Below, piece by piece: positions 63,452 through 64,000 of a stretch of DNA of 64,000 nucleotides. The DNA comes from JAKFWF01 sp963741505. GTDB lineage: Bacteria; Pseudomonadota; Alphaproteobacteria; Rhizobiales; Hyphomicrobiaceae. A program made the position numbers and the translations under genes. The stretch covers positions 62,001-126,000 of the forward strand of contig CAVUIJ010000035.1 in assembly GCA_963741505.1 (NCBI GenBank), written 5' to 3'. The notes under the pieces are model-generated. The model had not been told where the DNA came from and did not search any database. It was given only the letters and a program-made list of their open reading frames with translations. Position 1 is the stretch's first letter. The number at the start of each line of letters is the position of its first letter.

Positions 63452-64000
63452 ATGAGTTCCGCCCCGCCGATTCCGATCCTCACCTCCGTGTCCGCCCTCG
63501 CCGCAACCAGCGACGCCTGGATCTGCGACATCTGGGGGGTGCTGCACAACGGCATCGATCCGTTCCTGCCCGCGGCCGAGGCGGCGCGCGCGTTTCGTTC
63601 GCGGGGCGGCAGCGTTTGCCTGTTGTCGAACGCGCCGCGCCCGCACGGCTCGGTGATCGCGCAGATGCAGGCGATCGGCGTGCCGGACGGCGTGTTCGAT
63701 GCGGTGGTTACGTCCGGCGATTTGACCCGCGCGCTGATCGACGAGCGTGCCGACAAGCGCCTGTTCCATCTCGGGCCGCCGAAGGATTTGGCGATCTTCG
63801 ACGGCCTCGAGGTCGAATTCGTCGCGCCGGAGAAAGCCCGGTTCGTGATCTGCTCGGGCTACTACAACGACGACGTCGAGACGCCCGACGACTACGCCGA
63901 AGTGCTGGCGACGCTGCGCCGGAACGACGCGCTGATGGTGTGCGCCAACCCGGACATCTTCGTCGAGCGCGGCAACCGGCTGGTCTATTGCGCCGGTGCG
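63452..64000 (+). CDS. Class IIA HAD hydrolase (TIGR01459/NagD-like), partial at window end
   Basis: The first 183 residues of a HAD-superfamily phosphatase; the gene runs off the window. DAWICDIWGVLHNGIDPF is the nucleophile motif with the DxWGVLHNG form of the TIGR01459 group, followed by VCLLSNAPRPHGSV (motif II, Ser) and the start of the C2-type cap (VVTSGDLTRALIDER). Substrates of this group are sugar phosphates and nucleotides. The ATG is 31 bases after the repaired EAL stop. Confidence 0.88.
   Translation, partial: MSSAPPIPILTSVSALAATSDAWICDIWGVLHNGIDPFLPAAEAARAFRSRGGSVCLLSNAPRPHGSVIAQMQAIGVPDGVFDAVVTSGDLTRALIDERADKRLFHLGPPKDLAIFDGLEVEFVAPEKARFVICSGYYNDDVETPDDYAEVLATLRRNDALMVCANPDIFVERGNRLVYCAGA

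Overview
The window is a gene-dense, GC-rich (roughly mid-60s %) chromosomal segment from an alphaproteobacterium, most likely of the order Hyphomicrobiales (Rhizobiales). The evidence is a phosphatidylcholine synthase (Pcs), DUF3126 and PAS_5/PilZ proteins, a BTLCP transglutaminase-like protease, the sfsA + molybdopterin-binding (CinA-N) pair, an HDAC-xseB-dxs string, many small secreted proteins and a consensus CtrA box. I cannot name the genus. No rRNA, tRNA, IS element, prophage or CRISPR array was seen.

Layout. 1-3 kb: end of a membrane-anchored protein, a BaiN/TIGR03862-like flavoprotein, and a PCuAC-Sco copper-delivery pair. 3.2-7.6 kb: an accessory-looking, less GC-rich block with a class III cyclase/TolB/TPR protein, a soluble PAP2/vanadium-haloperoxidase-like enzyme with a Gly-Ser-Gly-Trp repeat N-terminus, and a leaderless subtilase. 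7.7-10.5 kb: a sulfur/amino-acid string on the minus strand (cysK, alaX, sseA) with a REP-like inverted repeat at the cysK 3' end. 10.6-19.5 kb: an outer-membrane beta-barrel with a CtrA box, an amidohydrolase, a nucleoside 2-deoxyribosyltransferase, a second cyclase, a 2OG oxygenase, a GNAT enzyme, a polysaccharide deacetylase, a RelE-type toxin-antitoxin pair, an alpha/beta hydrolase and an enoyl-CoA hydratase. 19.6-30 kb: cysE, DUF3126, gamma carbonic anhydrase, a BTLCP-PilZ-PAS cluster, rhomboid, CBS, patatin, hisI, IscU-like scaffold, yidD, a Sel1-type protein and a TAXI receptor. 30-37 kb: thrS, a small secreted protein, queF plus a queuosine-precursor transporter, exported MsrA and MsrB, sfsA and the CinA-N-like protein. 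37-46 kb: an RlpA-like protein, small exported proteins, pcs, SDR, HDAC-like amidohydrolase, xseB, dxs. 46-64 kb: dnaE, lipoproteins, sodB, a patatin lipoprotein, a secreted Ala/Lys-rich protein and two tiny related secreted C-x12-C proteins, aroC, DCC, HAD, VOC, DoxX, methyltransferase, sirtuin, LysR, omega-transaminase, a degenerate EAL protein and the start of a class IIA HAD phosphatase.

Five genes carry single-base indels (BaiN-like +1/+1, PCuAC +1, alpha/beta hydrolase +1, dxs +1/+1, EAL -1). Because the essential dxs is hit twice, and each repair restores a normal-length protein, residual sequencing or assembly error is the simplest explanation; each is annotated as one gene across its shifts.

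The best candidates for something new are the GSGW-repeat PAP2-like enzyme paired with a cytosolic-looking subtilase, the paired secreted C-x12-C micro-proteins, an orphan intrinsic terminator upstream of sodB that suggests an sRNA or attenuator, and a FNR/FixK-type box upstream of a small secreted protein.
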